Counted from the stretch's first letter, positions 22,038 through 32,834 are shown. The stretch is DNA of 64,000 bases from Cadophora sp. MPI-SDFR-AT-0126 (GCA_020747065.1 JAGMVK010000005.1:2480001-2544000); one strand, 5' to 3'. The notes: a model not told the origin generated them from the letters alone. A program made the numbers and translations.

Positions 22038-23592
22038 ATGGTGGAGCTGAGAGCCTTCAGTTTTATTGTGCCTGTTCTCAAAGCTCATCCATCATATCGC
22101 CCTAGACGCACTATGGTAATGGTCTCATCCCAGGATTTCCAGATGGTCACCGACAAAGCAGCATCGACTCGAGAACGCGGCGAGGCTCGCAAACAATTGT
22201 TGATCAATTCTGCTTTACTGAGCCTGATCGAACCTGTTCGTGGAGAACCAACAGAATGCCTCCTCGAGTGTCACCCTGATGCCGATATTTTGAAAAGTAG
22301 CCAGCTAAAGGAGAAATTCCTTAACTCATTCGCGCTTATCTGCTCAACTTCAAGCATCGGCAAGGAGACCGCTTCGGCCGTCTGCATGGAGCAGAAAAGG
22401 TCGTCTGGAACCATTTTACGTATTGCTCGCAATCGTGGTCTATCGCAGCAAGACCGTATTGGCCTTGAAAGGGTGCTACAAATTCTTATTGCTGCTGCAA
22501 ATGGAGGTATGTAATCATTTATGGCAACTGTCACGCAGGGCTACTCACACTATGCCTAATGCAGAGAAGCTATCAAGGCAAGCGGAGACCGAAATTCTCG
22601 AGGAGGTGGTTCTTTTAGACGAAAGCCGCATATTGTCGCTGGTACAAAAGCTTGAGAAAGGTGGAATACGACATGTCTTTCAACTGGCAATGCCCAAGAT
22701 ATCCAGTCGCGATTCCAACCAAGAAATACTTAAGGAACCAGGTTTTGGTAATTGGATGAAGACATGCCCTTTCATAGCCACGCCTATAAGCTCCTCTGGC
22801 ACTTCCCAGTTGAGCTCTCTGGTGGAATGGGCATCGCAGGCTCGATGGGTATATCAAAAGCATTTGCGCATCCTGCTCGCCTGCGGCTCAACGCCGAATC
22901 CGCCCTGTATGGAAACTCTTTACAAACTTGCTCGTTATTGGGGAGCCATCAAGTCCATGGTCAAACTTGCCATGAAACAGCCCGAGCTCTTTGCAGGTAT
23001 TCACATTCGGGATGTTGATGCCCCCGCGCCGGAAAAATTCGCACTTCATCAGGAGAAAACACCACTTCGGAAAGCTCTCAAGCGACTACTCAAGAACGAT
23101 TGTGAGATGACGTTGGATAAGTTGGCCCAGCGCTGGGAATCAGATGATGTAGAGGCCAATTTGCGCAGAGCATGTCGCTTAACGCTTACACTCCATGCCG
23201 AAATGCAGCTTCTCGAGTTCTATGACTGCAACCCAGCTTTGGTGCCCCAGCTACGTTTGATGGGTACGAGCAAAAAGGCCTGTTATCTTTGTCACGAGTT
23301 TCTACTTCGACATCCACTCCACATCCGGGTATCAGCTTGTCATCAAAAGGTTTACCCTACATGGATGCCGCCATCCTCCCGTGATATTCCTGGAGTGGTC
23401 AAGAGCAAGGTTTTTTGGAAATTCAGTAAACATATTGAAAAGGTGACGGTGGAAGCGCTGAGGACAGGTCTAGCGGCTCCACGGCGGCGTATGAGCAAGG
23501 ATTCAACTGCAGGTCCGTCTTTAACAGCAACAGCGACTGTACCTACCGAGGTTCTGGGTATAGCACCTAATAGAGCGATATATACCGTTTAA
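22038..23592 (+). CDS. OTT_1508-like deaminase-fold protein
   Basis: Exon 1 is 22038-22506 and exon 2 is 22565-23592, with a 58-nt intron (GTATGT, CTAAT, GCAG), giving 498 residues. The C-terminal part carries the zinc-deaminase signature: HAE at 367-369 and C-x2-C at 396-399 (KACYLC), followed by HQKVYPTW near 416, the pattern of the OTT_1508 deaminase family found in many fungi. His and Cys would bind zinc and Glu would act as proton shuttle. Substrate is unknown; the superfamily includes nucleotide, RNA, DNA and toxin-type deaminases. The N-terminal 200 residues are helical with no named domain. A second in-frame ATG lies at 22113. Confidence 0.85.
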
Positions 23593-24124
23593 GGGCGATA
23601 GCATAACGGGCGGAGGAGCTGAGACAACGATGGCGGGGCTATGAGAAGGGTAAACTGTTCACAAAAGAGAGCCATGATATGCCAGTATACTCATAGATCA
23701 CCTTGGCACGCCACGTAGAAAATAATCCAAATGAATCGACTTTCCAGTGTCTACCAAACACGTCCCATATACTACTTTAGGCAGCAGGACTCAGCTGTGA
23801 GACTTAGTTGCGATTCGCAACTTCAGGCTCAGCGCGTCATAATGATACTTTACATGGCCGTGTGGTGCATAATCTGTCGAACGGGGCTTGACCTTTATAA
23901 AGAAAGACTTGCTATGGCGATTTCTTTCACAGCACATATGACATTATACTCGATGTATTTAAGCTTTATTACGAGAATAACTTACATTTCAGTTTTGAAA
24001 GAAATTGATCAGAGATAAAAGCATAGATAACTATTAAAGTTGGTAGGTCCAGGTTGCAGTAAGTTAGGCGGAAGTGGACGGGATGAGTGAAGGTTAACGC
24101 TATACATTCAATATGTCACATGCA

Positions 24125-24175
24125 GACTTTGACCGGGCGAACACAGCCTGCCTAACTGCTAGCCACTCGGCCGGA
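24125..24175 (-). other. tRNA-like remnant
   Basis: Read on the minus strand it contains GGCCGAGTGGC, as in the A-box of Ser/Leu tRNAs, and GTTCGCCC, a degenerate B-box, only about 28 nt apart. That spacing leaves no room for a full anticodon arm. It may be the head of a tRNA-derived retroelement (SINE) or a decayed tRNA. Confidence 0.3.
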
Positions 24176-24221
24176 CTAGAACCAATCAACATGGAAAAGC
24201 GCCGCAATTGCTTGCTGCCAA

Positions 24222-24425
24222 CAGCTGTGGGGGGCCATCCACATAGTACTCGGCCTCATTAAGATTTGAGATCGCACCGCAAACTCTTGCTACTAACAGC
24301 TGCGGGGGGCTATCTACATACTACTCGGCCTTATCAAGATTTGAATCGCACCGCAACTTCTTATGCCAATAGCTGCGGGGGGCTATCCACATACTACTCG
24401 GCCTTATCAAGATTTGAGACCGCGC
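24222..24425 (+). repeat. Tandem repeat, unit 73-75 nt, 2.7 copies
   Basis: Copies start at 24222, 24297 and 24370. Each begins AGCTGYGGGGGG and includes ACTCGGCC, then AAGATTTGA and CGCACCGCAA. Copies differ by a few substitutions and small indels; the third is cut short at about 24425. The array lies 150-350 nt before the dynamin start. Confidence 0.85.
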
Positions 24426-24441
24426 CGGGTCTGAAATGAAG

Positions 24442-24448
24442 TATAAAG
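24442..24448 (+). promoter_or_regulatory. TATA-like box of the dynamin gene
   Basis: TATAAAG lies 124 nt before the dynamin ATG. With normal fungal spacing the transcript would start near 24475-24500, and its leader would be almost entirely the 12-nt microsatellite. Confidence 0.4.
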
Positions 24449-24490
24449 AGGGAGTTTTGGGCAATCATCCTTCATATAATCTTCATTGTA

Positions 24491-24562
24491 CCATCATTCA
24501 CACCATTACTCACACCATCACTCACACCATCACTCACACCATCACTCATACCATCACTCACA
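24491..24562 (+). repeat. 12-nt microsatellite, six copies, in the dynamin leader
   Basis: Six contiguous copies of CCATCACTCACA, two of them with one or two changes, plus a partial seventh, end 9 nt before the dynamin ATG at 24572. The array would form an unstructured, G-free leader on the mRNA. Confidence 0.9.
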
Positions 24563-24571
24563 CCATCAAAC

Positions 24572-26837
24572 ATGGCGGCCGCAGACATCCCAATGGGAGA
24601 CCATCGAAACCTCTTAGATATCATTGACAGCCTCCGTGCGCAAGGAGTCGGCCGGTATGTGGACCTTCCCGAGATTATAGTCTGTGGTGATCAGTCTGCG
24701 GGCAAGAGCTCCGTCCTTGAAGCTATTTCTGGTAGGCGATTCCCTACGAAAGACGGGCTTTGCACTCGTTTCGTGACAGAGTTGGTCCTGCGCCGAGGCC
24801 AGAACACAAGCCCAAAGGTATTCATCATACCCGGCGAAGCTCGATATGACAAAGAAAAAGAGGATCTCGAGCATTGGAAACCCCGGTCCAGTGTAGATAA
24901 TGACGGTCTCGAAGCAGTGACAGAGGAGGCAATGGAAGCCATGGGGATTTCGGATGCTCGAAAGTTCTACGACGATATCCTTCGCATCGAGGTTACCGGC
25001 CCCAACCAACCACATCTAACCATGGTAGACCTCCCTGGTCTCTTCAGGACTGGAAACAAGGAGCAATCTGACACCGATGTCGACACAGTACGCAGCATGG
25101 TTGAGAAATATATGGCTCGGCCTAGGAGCATTATTCTAGCCGTAGTGTCGGCTAAGAACGAGTATGTCCTCCAGGAAGTGACATCAATGGCCAAACACGC
25201 CGACCCAGAGGGACTACGTACTATGGGGCTTATCACAAAGCCCGATACACTGGATATTGGCTCCGATTCCGAGGCGTACTGGGTGCGCCTCGCGCAGAAC
25301 ACTGAAGTGGAGCTCCGTCTCGGGTGGCATGTTCTGAGGAACCGCAACTTCGAGCAGCGGGGTTCGACTTCTGCCCAACGTGATGCCACCGAGAAAGATT
25401 TTTTTTCCGGAGGCATCTGGATTAGCGTCAATAGAGAGCACTGTGGTGTGGAAGCTCTGAGGATCAGACTCAGCTCTGTCCTCAAGGACCAGATCCTGTC
25501 TCAGCTACCAAGCCTAGTTCAAGATGTGGAGAACGGCATCCACGAATGCACAGAAAAGCTTGAACGACTTGGCCCTGTCCGGGGAACTCCGACGGAGCAG
25601 CTCAAGTACCTCCTTCACCTGAGTGAGGAGTATACATCCCTGATGAGGCAGGCGATTGATGGCACGTACGGGGACCGCTTCTTCGGCGCTAGAAAGAAGC
25701 ATGATGGATATCCTAGGAGGCTCAGGGCCGTGGTGCAGAATCTGCTGCTTGAATTCAGACAGGAAATGTTCTTGAATGGACAGAGCCAGAGAATTACCGA
25801 GTCGGAGAGTGAAGGTGAGGACGAAAACGAAACCAGCGAGTCGCCCCGTATTCCTAGGTCTCGATATGTTGAGGAGGTCGCCTTTCGCTTGAAGTTTAGC
25901 AGGGGACGCGAATTACCGGGCCTTTTCAGCCCGCTTATTGTTGGCGATCTCTTCGAAGAGCAATGCGAACCGTGGCGAAAGATTGCGAAAGCGGTGGTCG
26001 AGGATATCGTGGAAGCTGCACATCAGACGACGGAGCTCGTGATCCGACACGTTGCTGCCAATGATATCGTTATTGAGGTGCTTAAGTTTGTCCACGAAAT
26101 GGTAGAAGAACTCAAGATCGGACTGGACGCTAAGGTTGACGAGTTACTGGTTTCTGCCACGCAGCATCCCATTACATACAATCGTCAATTGACGGACAAT
26201 GCTCAGAAGGCCCAACAGGCACGGCACAAGCGCGCCATCAGACAGCTCATTCGCAAGGTATTTGGCTCACAACACTTCGATGACGTGGACAGGAAGATCA
26301 ATCTCAATCCGGTACATTTCGTGGACCTTCTGGCACAGGGTCTGGAACCCAATATGGAGCTATTCGGAAGCTCCACGGCGGTTGACTATATGGAGGCATA
26401 TTACAAGGCAAGTTGCACTTGGATTGACAATATCCGGTATACTGACTATAGTCCTACTATGCTAGGTTGCAATGAACAGATTTATCGACGACGTTAGCGT
26501 GCTGGCAGTTGAAGACTGCCTCATCGGAAAGGTTGCTGGGCTCTTCCGTTCGGACAAGGTCGTGGACATGAGCTCGGATGATATCTCTCGCCTCGCAGGT
26601 GAGACTGCAGAGTCTTCTGTCGAGAGGAAGCGTCTGGTAGATAAGCGCAAGATGCTCGATGATGGATTACGCGGTCTCAAGGGCTTACAAAAGCAAAAGC
26701 AATTCACCCGCCCTGCTGACTGGGCTCCGGTGTCATCAGGAGATGTGGAAGAACAGCTGGAAAAGACTACATCCGATTCAGAGAGTGCATCAATCGTCAG
26801 CTTCGTTAGATCGCCGTCCCCTGAGATATATTATTAG
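24572..26837 (+). CDS. Mx-like dynamin-related GTPase
   Basis: Exon 1 is 24572-26407 and exon 2 is 26466-26837, giving 735 residues. All GTPase motifs are present: G1 GDQSAGKSS (39-47), the G2 Thr in CTRF (65), G3 DLPG (153-156) and G4 TKPD (222-225). A middle/stalk region follows, with an acidic Ser/Glu insert at about 411-425. The C-terminal GTPase effector domain starts MEAYYKVAMNRFIDDV, formed across the splice. There is no PH or proline-rich domain, as in Mx and fungal orphan dynamins. The intron (58 nt) has a GC donor (AAG|GCAAGT); the effector-domain continuation supports it. The role is unknown; membrane remodelling or an Mx-like defence role would be inference. Confidence 0.92.
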
Positions 26838-26958
26838 GACAGAATACACCTACCCCATCATGGAAACTTTCAATTCCCTGGTGCTCAAGTCTACAAAGTA
26901 TCAGGATCTATAAGGCGATTTAGCGTCCAAGAAAGACTTTACATGACGGCTGCTTTGG

Positions 26959-27120
26959 TACGAAAGGGGGTTTTCAGTGGGTCTCGTCCGCCCTTGTCAG
27001 GCAGTAAGGTTATTCTTCCAATTAGATGGTTGAAATTCTTGAATCTTCTCCATAAAGTACCTTTAAAATGATAGCAGAATACCTGGGGTGGACGAAACCC
27101 ACTGAAAACCCCCTTTCGTA
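26959..27120. mobile_element. Short TA-flanked MITE (Tc1/mariner-like)
   Basis: Terminal inverted repeats of about 33 nt at 26961-26993 and 27086-27118 match except for two positions (outer ends CGAAAGGGGG and CCCCCTTTCG). The element is about 158 bp, has no coding capacity and is flanked on both sides by TA, the target duplication of Tc1/mariner transposons. The inner 90 nt are AT-rich. Confidence 0.88.
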
Positions 27121-27427
27121 CATTGGGATTGATGATTTGATAGTCATTTGTTGATTTAGGTTTTAATTCTGTAATATATACTTTCAAGTCCACTATATCC
27201 ATACATACTAAGGTCTGGTCAGATCACAGCTTAGCCGGAACTCGTAAAACTGTTTCGTAAAACCTCTCTGCGTAAATTAGTAATTCTTTTCTGGTCTTAA
27301 GCCTTACATCATAGTCCATGTAATCACTAAACTGCCTAATTTGCAGTTTACTTACGTAATACCTCCAAAAATATCAACTCGGGGAACCTGGGTTCGCGTA
27401 CTCGGCGACCCTTTCGCGCATTATCAA

Positions 27428-27730
27428 ATGCGGAGTTTTGCCCTGCCCAGCGAAATTGCCCCTCCGTCTACAAATCTGCAACAAGCCCTCGCTCTGCAAT
27501 ACTATGCCCAAGACCAATCCCAAGCCCATCATCCCTTCTCCTCGACATCATCATCGCAAAATCCACGATCAACATCAAAGCTCAAAGATCAAACACCCTT
27601 TTCTCCGCTCGGCGCCGCCTTTCTCCCCAGAATGACATCATCATCATCAAGCTTCGGCCGGCTGTTCTCCTCGCATGCATCGGAGACCCTCCCTGATGTG
27701 GAAGCTGTGCTGTGCTGTGGTGGATATTAG
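27428..27730 (+). CDS. Small hypothetical protein, doubtful
   Basis: The ATG at 27428 (CAAATGCGG) opens 100 codons rich in Ser, Pro and Gln, with SSSSSFGRLF near the end. I do not recognise it. No intron or neighbour context supports it, though the frame is longer than most in this AT-rich gap. It could be a lineage-specific gene or chance. Confidence 0.25.
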   Translation: MRSFALPSEIAPPSTNLQQALALQYYAQDQSQAHHPFSSTSSSQNPRSTSKLKDQTPFSPLGAAFLPRMTSSSSSFGRLFSSHASETLPDVEAVLCCGGY

Positions 27731-28407
27731 AGTATAGAGGACTGCCGTATCAATCACCCTTGAGTTTATCCTTGGAAGAATCTCCCCGGAACAGTCGAGA
27801 GTAGGTATGTAGAGGTAGCGTCATGGTTCGGTTAATTTGAGTGGTGGGATTTGTTTTGGCCACTCTTGTTGGTGATCACTGAAGTACTTGTGTTGAGTTC
27901 TACCGAGAACCCACTGCCTTGCCTTGCCATGGCCAGATATTTTGAAGGGGTGAGGTAGGCTCGGGCCCAGTCAACGTTAATACTCCGCACACCAAAATTG
28001 ACCAACTTCAGGAAACCAGTTGTAGAGAGCAACGAGAATCCCGCAAAATTCGACTTGAAATTTTTTAGGAACAGCAACGTTTCTTTCGAGTCGAATGAAG
28101 ATTTTTTCTTAATGAATTTTGCTTGAGAATTGATATCACAATTGTTTGTTCACAAGAGGGTGTTTCGTCAATACTCTACGTTCTCGCTTGTTTGGTGTGC
28201 GGATAATAACTTCGCAGCGTCGGAGGAAGGGCGGGTATGGAATGGTTGTGAAGAGAGACTTCTGTCGATAGTATGGATACATATGGCAATTGATCGGTTA
28301 GGGCGGTCAAGCGAGCAACTCACAATCGATGGTAAGTAAACTACTTCCATCTAACCACTTCACTCCAACCATCACTAACCCAATACCCACCCCGCCAAAC
28401 CCTCATT

Positions 28408-30646
28408 TTACTCAATCACAAAATACTCTTCCTGCATGTCCCTTCCCCTCTCCTCCTCCATCATCTCCCCCTTCATAGCCCCAAAAACATAAACCTCGCC
28501 AATCAACACACACCTTCCAGTCCCCCTCCCAATCCCCCTCCCACTCCTCTCCCTCTGTCTCAAGACAACAGGAAAACTACATCCAAACAGCACACACACT
28601 AAATCACCCTTCGCCGTCTCCAGCGGCGCGAGACACGCCATCTTGCGCTGCGAGGTGACAGCGAAGCATTTCCCGTGCATGCGGAGACTGGCGGAGGAGA
28701 CCATGGCGAGGTAGTCTTTTTCTGTGGCCTGGGCTGGGGTTGGTGAAGGCGGTGATGATGATGATGAGGTTGCCGAAAGGGTAGGTTTCCAGTGTGGCAG
28801 ATCTGGAGATGTGGTGTTTGAAGTGGGATCGAGATCTGGATTGACGTTGCGGGAAGAACATGTCTCTGCGATTTTACAGAATGCTTCGAATCGCCTAGTA
28901 TGTGGGAGAGGTTCGGTGAAAGACGACCACTCGCCGCCATAGACTGTGGTGCTGAATTCCAGTTGATTGTCGCCCAATTCCTCAACACCGCCTCTCGCAT
29001 TGTTGTAAGTTTTCCACCATTCCTTAAAAGTATCCACGGTCCTAGCTGTCTTGACACTCTTCTCCTCATCCCCTCTAATGCTGAAACCTACACCTACCTC
29101 CGCAACCACATCAACAACGTACCCTTTCACCGTCAGCGTATTCTCGTTTTCCGTTTCCGAGAACGAGTACACGGGTTGAGAGGAGCCGGATGCAGTGAAG
29201 CGAGGCCGCCGGATGTGCAAGCCCATTTTTCGGTGGTTAGGATAGGACACTCGACACTTGACGGAAGTTAGTACTGTTTAGCAATTTGGAGTTCTAATAT
29301 ATTTGGGAACGCTGGATAGTGGTGAGGTTGAGAGTGCTCAAAGTACATACATGCCAGTCGGGAGCCCAGGATGGCAGGTCGTAGATTGAGTCGTCATTTT
29401 GGCGGAGGCAGATTACGTCAAGTGTGTTGGTGGTGGTAATAACGTGCTTTGCGGCGCGGATGAATGTGGAGCGAGTGGAAGCGGTGTAATCAAGGGGTCC
29501 CTGTATGCAGTCAGTGCTTTGTTTATATTCAGAAGAATGCTGGATCTCGATAATGGAGAATAATGAGAGTAGATTGCTTTATACATACAAACGACGCAGC
29601 CGAACTTGAAATACCAACAAGTGCATACACCTTGTCCTTCTCGTCCGAAGAATTCTTCGCTTGGTGCGTCAATAACAGCTCAAGTAAACTTGGGTTATTC
29701 CGGTTCTCGGGAGCGGAATACGTTGATAGTGTTAGCTTTTTTGGGCCGCCGTTCATGAGAGCGTTGCTCAGGGTCGCGTCGTTGGAGTTTATTGCTGTGA
29801 GGACTTTGTTGACTTCGCGGAGTCGGTCACAGACTAGTTCGAGGTTGGTCCAGGGGATCTTTTGGGAGCCGCAGTAGACTGTAACCTATATGAACGAGTT
29901 TAGTGAAAGTCTGATGGAGGGGTGGACTTGAATGATAGTCTTGTTGATGGCTGGATTGTGAAACAGATCCGCTACCTACTGCTTTTCCTCCGCTGTTTAC
30001 TTCTTGAATCACCCATATCCGAGTCCACTGTATCCAAGATCCTGAAGTCAGGTGCAATTCGATATGCCATAGACATGCAATGGACGTTACTTACATATGG
30101 CCTTCGAAAAAGCGTATGAAGAGCACTAATATCATCTTTCCTCGCCGGATCCTCGACAATCCTCAACGTCTCTCTCACACTCCCATCCCCACGAACGACA
30201 TCCTCCATCAACTTCCAAGCCCTCACACTACTCTCATCAGCCTCTCCAAGCCATACATAAACCGCTGTAGCTCTCTGATAAATCTCCCTCATGATCCCCG
30301 CTTGCTGACTCCTCTCTACCAAATTCTCTTGATCTATGCACAAGAAATCTATCCATATTGTTAAGGTTCCAGTCGGCGGACGTATTCTCCGTAGTGCGGC
30401 GTCGAGATTGGAGGTTATGGAAATTTGGCGGAACGGAATTCCTTCAGAGTCAGCACTTTCGACGGTGATAGGTGTGCGCTTGGTGGTGTCGCCCCAGGTA
30501 TAGGAGATGGCGCTGTACGGTGGTGATGTGGTGAACTGGGCGGGTCTTATGAGGCAGTGGATTGGAGATTGTGTGTCTGTAGATGGAAGGAGCTCGGCAA
30601 TCCGAATCTCACCCGGATTCAAGGTGGGATATCGGTAGGACGCCAT
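28408..30646 (-). CDS. HET-domain (heterokaryon incompatibility) protein
   Basis: Five exons: 30646-30095, 30027-29980, 29885-29589, 29500-29351 and 29256-28408, giving 631 residues; all joins are in phase 0. The HET domain is complete: YSAISYTWGD (44-53), IWIDFLCIDQ (97-106), the helix ERSQQAGIMREIYQRA (111-126), VYVWLGE, and RRPYWTRIWVIQEV formed over the first intron. DEKDKVYALVGIS and DLPSWAPDW further on are also typical. HET domains trigger cell death after fusion of unlike strains and share a fold with TIR domains. The C-terminal 280 residues hold no known domain. No NLR or repeat module is attached, as in most stand-alone HET proteins. Confidence 0.92.
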
Positions 30647-31183
30647 ATCGTTGATGTATACAGAGAGAGGAAGGGAATTCGTCAAAAGTGATTCAGATCT
30701 GATATATCGGTCTTTATAGGATATTCACAAGCTCCTTTAGAACATGGTATCGTTTGGATTTTGAGGGGTTGAAGTGCGGCTGAGCTGCAGTCACTGTGGA
30801 GTCAGGAGGGAGCGCCAAGCCAATTGGAAGACAATGAACAGTCAGCGCTGAAGTATAGAGAGGTTCGCCATCGACTTCATGAGCCTTGTCGTCAATCACG
30901 TTTGTGAAGAAAACAGAATAAGACATCTAACGTTCCCCACCTCGACCTGGAGCCTAAATAAACCGAAGCCCCCTCCTGACTACCAGCTCGCTAAACCCTA
31001 GGCCTAAACCTCGAAGTCTAGACGGTCTTGAGACTCTCGGTCGACCAGAGTAGCAGTCTGACAACAATTCAAAAGTACAAAGTGCTGTCCATTCGAATGA
31101 GAGAATCTCGAATTCCTTTGAAAAAAGTCGTGTTCATTGCAATCCAGATCCTCCAATATCCCCTACTTCTCCAGCACCACAAA
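30647..31183. other. Divergent region between the HET and phosphoglycerate-mutase genes
   Basis: 537 nt between the two start codons. A 70-codon minus-strand ORF lies inside (listed separately). Nothing else is supported. Confidence 0.5.
30714..30926 (-). CDS. Possible small ORF, 70 residues
   Basis: ATG at 30926, stop at 30714. The product begins MSYSVFFTNVIDDKAHEVDG and has a balanced, non-repetitive composition, unlike the low-complexity shadow frames nearby. It matches no family I know and has no introns. It lies directly upstream of the HET gene on the same strand, so it might instead belong to that gene's leader. Confidence 0.25.
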   Translation of the reverse strand: MSYSVFFTNVIDDKAHEVDGEPLYTSALTVHCLPIGLALPPDSTVTAAQPHFNPSKSKRYHVLKELVNIL

Positions 31184-31988
31184 ATGGCACCGACAATAAT
31201 CCTCATCCGCCACGCAGAAGCAATTCACAGTGCGTCGCATGCTCCCAGACAAAACACATCCTAACCATTCTCACTCAGACATCACAAAAGACTACACAAT
31301 CCACGACCCACCCCTCACCGAAAATGGCCTGACCACCCAATGCTCGACCCTCTCTCGCCGCCTCCAAGAATCTCTCCCACTCGCCTCCCAAATCGAACTC
31401 ATCGTCGTCTCCCCCATGCAACGCACTCTCCAAACAGCAGCCGCATCACTCGACTGGCTCACAGCACGAGGAGTAAAAACAATCGCCCTTGCAGAACTCC
31501 AAGAAACGACCACGAATGCGATTGACATCGGGCGTCCGATCGAGGAGCTTACACGTGACTGGCCTGATGTTGACTGGTCGGCGATGGACCCGGTATTCCC
31601 TTCAAAAGAAGGACTGTATGCGTTCTCTGCGGACGCGTTGCTAAGGAGAGGTACAGCGGCGAGGAAGTGGCTGAGAAACAGGCCTGAGAAGGTCATTGCT
31701 GTGGTTGGACATGCGGGATTCCTGAGAATTGGACTGTGTAATCGGAAGTTTGATAATGCTGATTGGAGGGTTTTTGAGTTTGAGGATGCAGATGGGGAGG
31801 GCGAGGATGATCGGAAGGGACCGAGACTGGTGGAATGGGAGGAGACGGAGAAGAATGGTGGGGGATTGGGGACGAGTCAGAAAGGGTTCTTTGGGTGGGA
31901 GGTGCATGATTTCAAGTATATGCCTGGGAATGAGGGGTTGAAGAAGGAGGAGTTGGAGAAGTTGTGTATTACTACTCCTCTGAGGTAA
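31184..31988 (+). CDS. Histidine phosphatase (phosphoglycerate-mutase) family protein
   Basis: Exon 1 is 31184-31229 and exon 2 is 31279-31988 with a 49-nt intron (GTGCGT, CCTAAC, CTCAG), giving 251 residues. The catalytic block LIRHAEA (catalytic His) opens the protein, HNITKDYTIHDPPLTENG follows across the splice, then SPMQRTLQTA (phosphate-binding Arg) and VVGHAGFLR (second His). This is the branch-1 histidine phosphatase superfamily, whose fungal members of this size are cytosolic phosphatases of uncertain substrate. The last part is acidic and Gly-rich. Confidence 0.88.
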
Positions 31989-32834
31989 ATTACCATGGGT
32001 TACTTGAGAATTCAATTATCCATGGGACTGGGCAAGGAAGCATGGAATCTCAAGTTTGAGCCTATCTAGAATCCATCTACAGTGTCTCTCTAACGCGTCT
32101 ATGAAAACAGTCTATCGAATGATTTCTCTAGAAATCTAGCTAAAAGATTTATGTGGAGGACTATCTAAAGTTCTATTCTAAAGTACATCTGAAAGCATAT
32201 CCAAAAGTATTGCTGAGATCATTAGCAAAGATTGATAATTGTCGCTGGTAGTGTCAGCCTCAGCAGTTCTGTTTTCATGAGTGCAGCAATACTGACCTTG
32301 TAACAGACCTATGTAATTTGAAACTCTGTCAAAGATTCCAGCAGGTAAGCCGAAAGTGTAGTTGTTGGATGCGGAAGTGGAAGGTATGGTTCTGGTTCTT
32401 CGCTGCATTATTATTTTGTTTGAGGATTTCTGGTTGAAACCAGAAGAATTTTCCTCTAATCCGTATCGATCTAATATGAGCTGCAACTTCCAATTTTCTG
32501 CTTATCGTCTAGAATTTTAAAAAATTAATGAAGTAAATTGAATCAGCTAGTGTCTTTTTATTTGTTTGTTTATGTTTGCATAAGCGAAAGTAGTGAAGCT
32601 AACGTTGAGGCTACCAGACAACATATTCGAGTATAATTATTCACATTTCTCTCACTTCCAGTGTTCTACACAACGTTTTACTTGCACCTAGCAGCTCAAA
32701 CTATACGCATAACACGAACGCAGCAACGCCATTTCCAATGATGCCCAATGTTGCATAAGCTATTGCATCTTGTGTGTTCGAGGTCTAAAGCACAGCGATT
32801 TTAACGTCTCTCAACAATTGTTCCCTTAACAAGA
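31989..32834. other. Convergent 3' flanks, AT-rich
   Basis: The phosphatase gene and the minus-strand nuclear-type gene end here. Short repeats of TCTAnA-like steps occur around 32060-32200. No gene is seen. Confidence 0.55.

Larger units (their letters stand above)
23593..24571. other. Repeat-bearing intergenic region before the dynamin gene
   Basis: No gene is supported. It contains AT-rich sequence to about 24050, a tRNA-like remnant at 24125-24175, a 75-nt tandem repeat, a TATA-like box and a 12-nt microsatellite, each listed separately. Confidence 0.55.
24436..24627 (+). other. Possible upstream ORF overlapping the dynamin start
   Basis: An ATG at 24436 opens 63 codons that read through the microsatellite as repeated His-Thr-Ile-Thr and overlap the dynamin ATG out of frame. 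It would repress dynamin translation if included in the transcript. A TATA-like box just inside it suggests transcription may start downstream of this ATG, so its use is doubtful. Confidence 0.25.
26838..28407. other. Intergenic with MITE, mostly AT-rich
   Basis: It contains the MITE at 26959-27120 and a weak small ORF at 27428-27730, both listed. The remainder, including 27731-28407, shows no coding motif. The last part is the 3' flank of the HET-domain gene. Confidence 0.5.

Noticed and set aside
24222..24425. CRISPR-like array
   Set aside because: The repeats are directly adjacent with no unique spacers, and the DNA is fungal; it is a plain tandem repeat.
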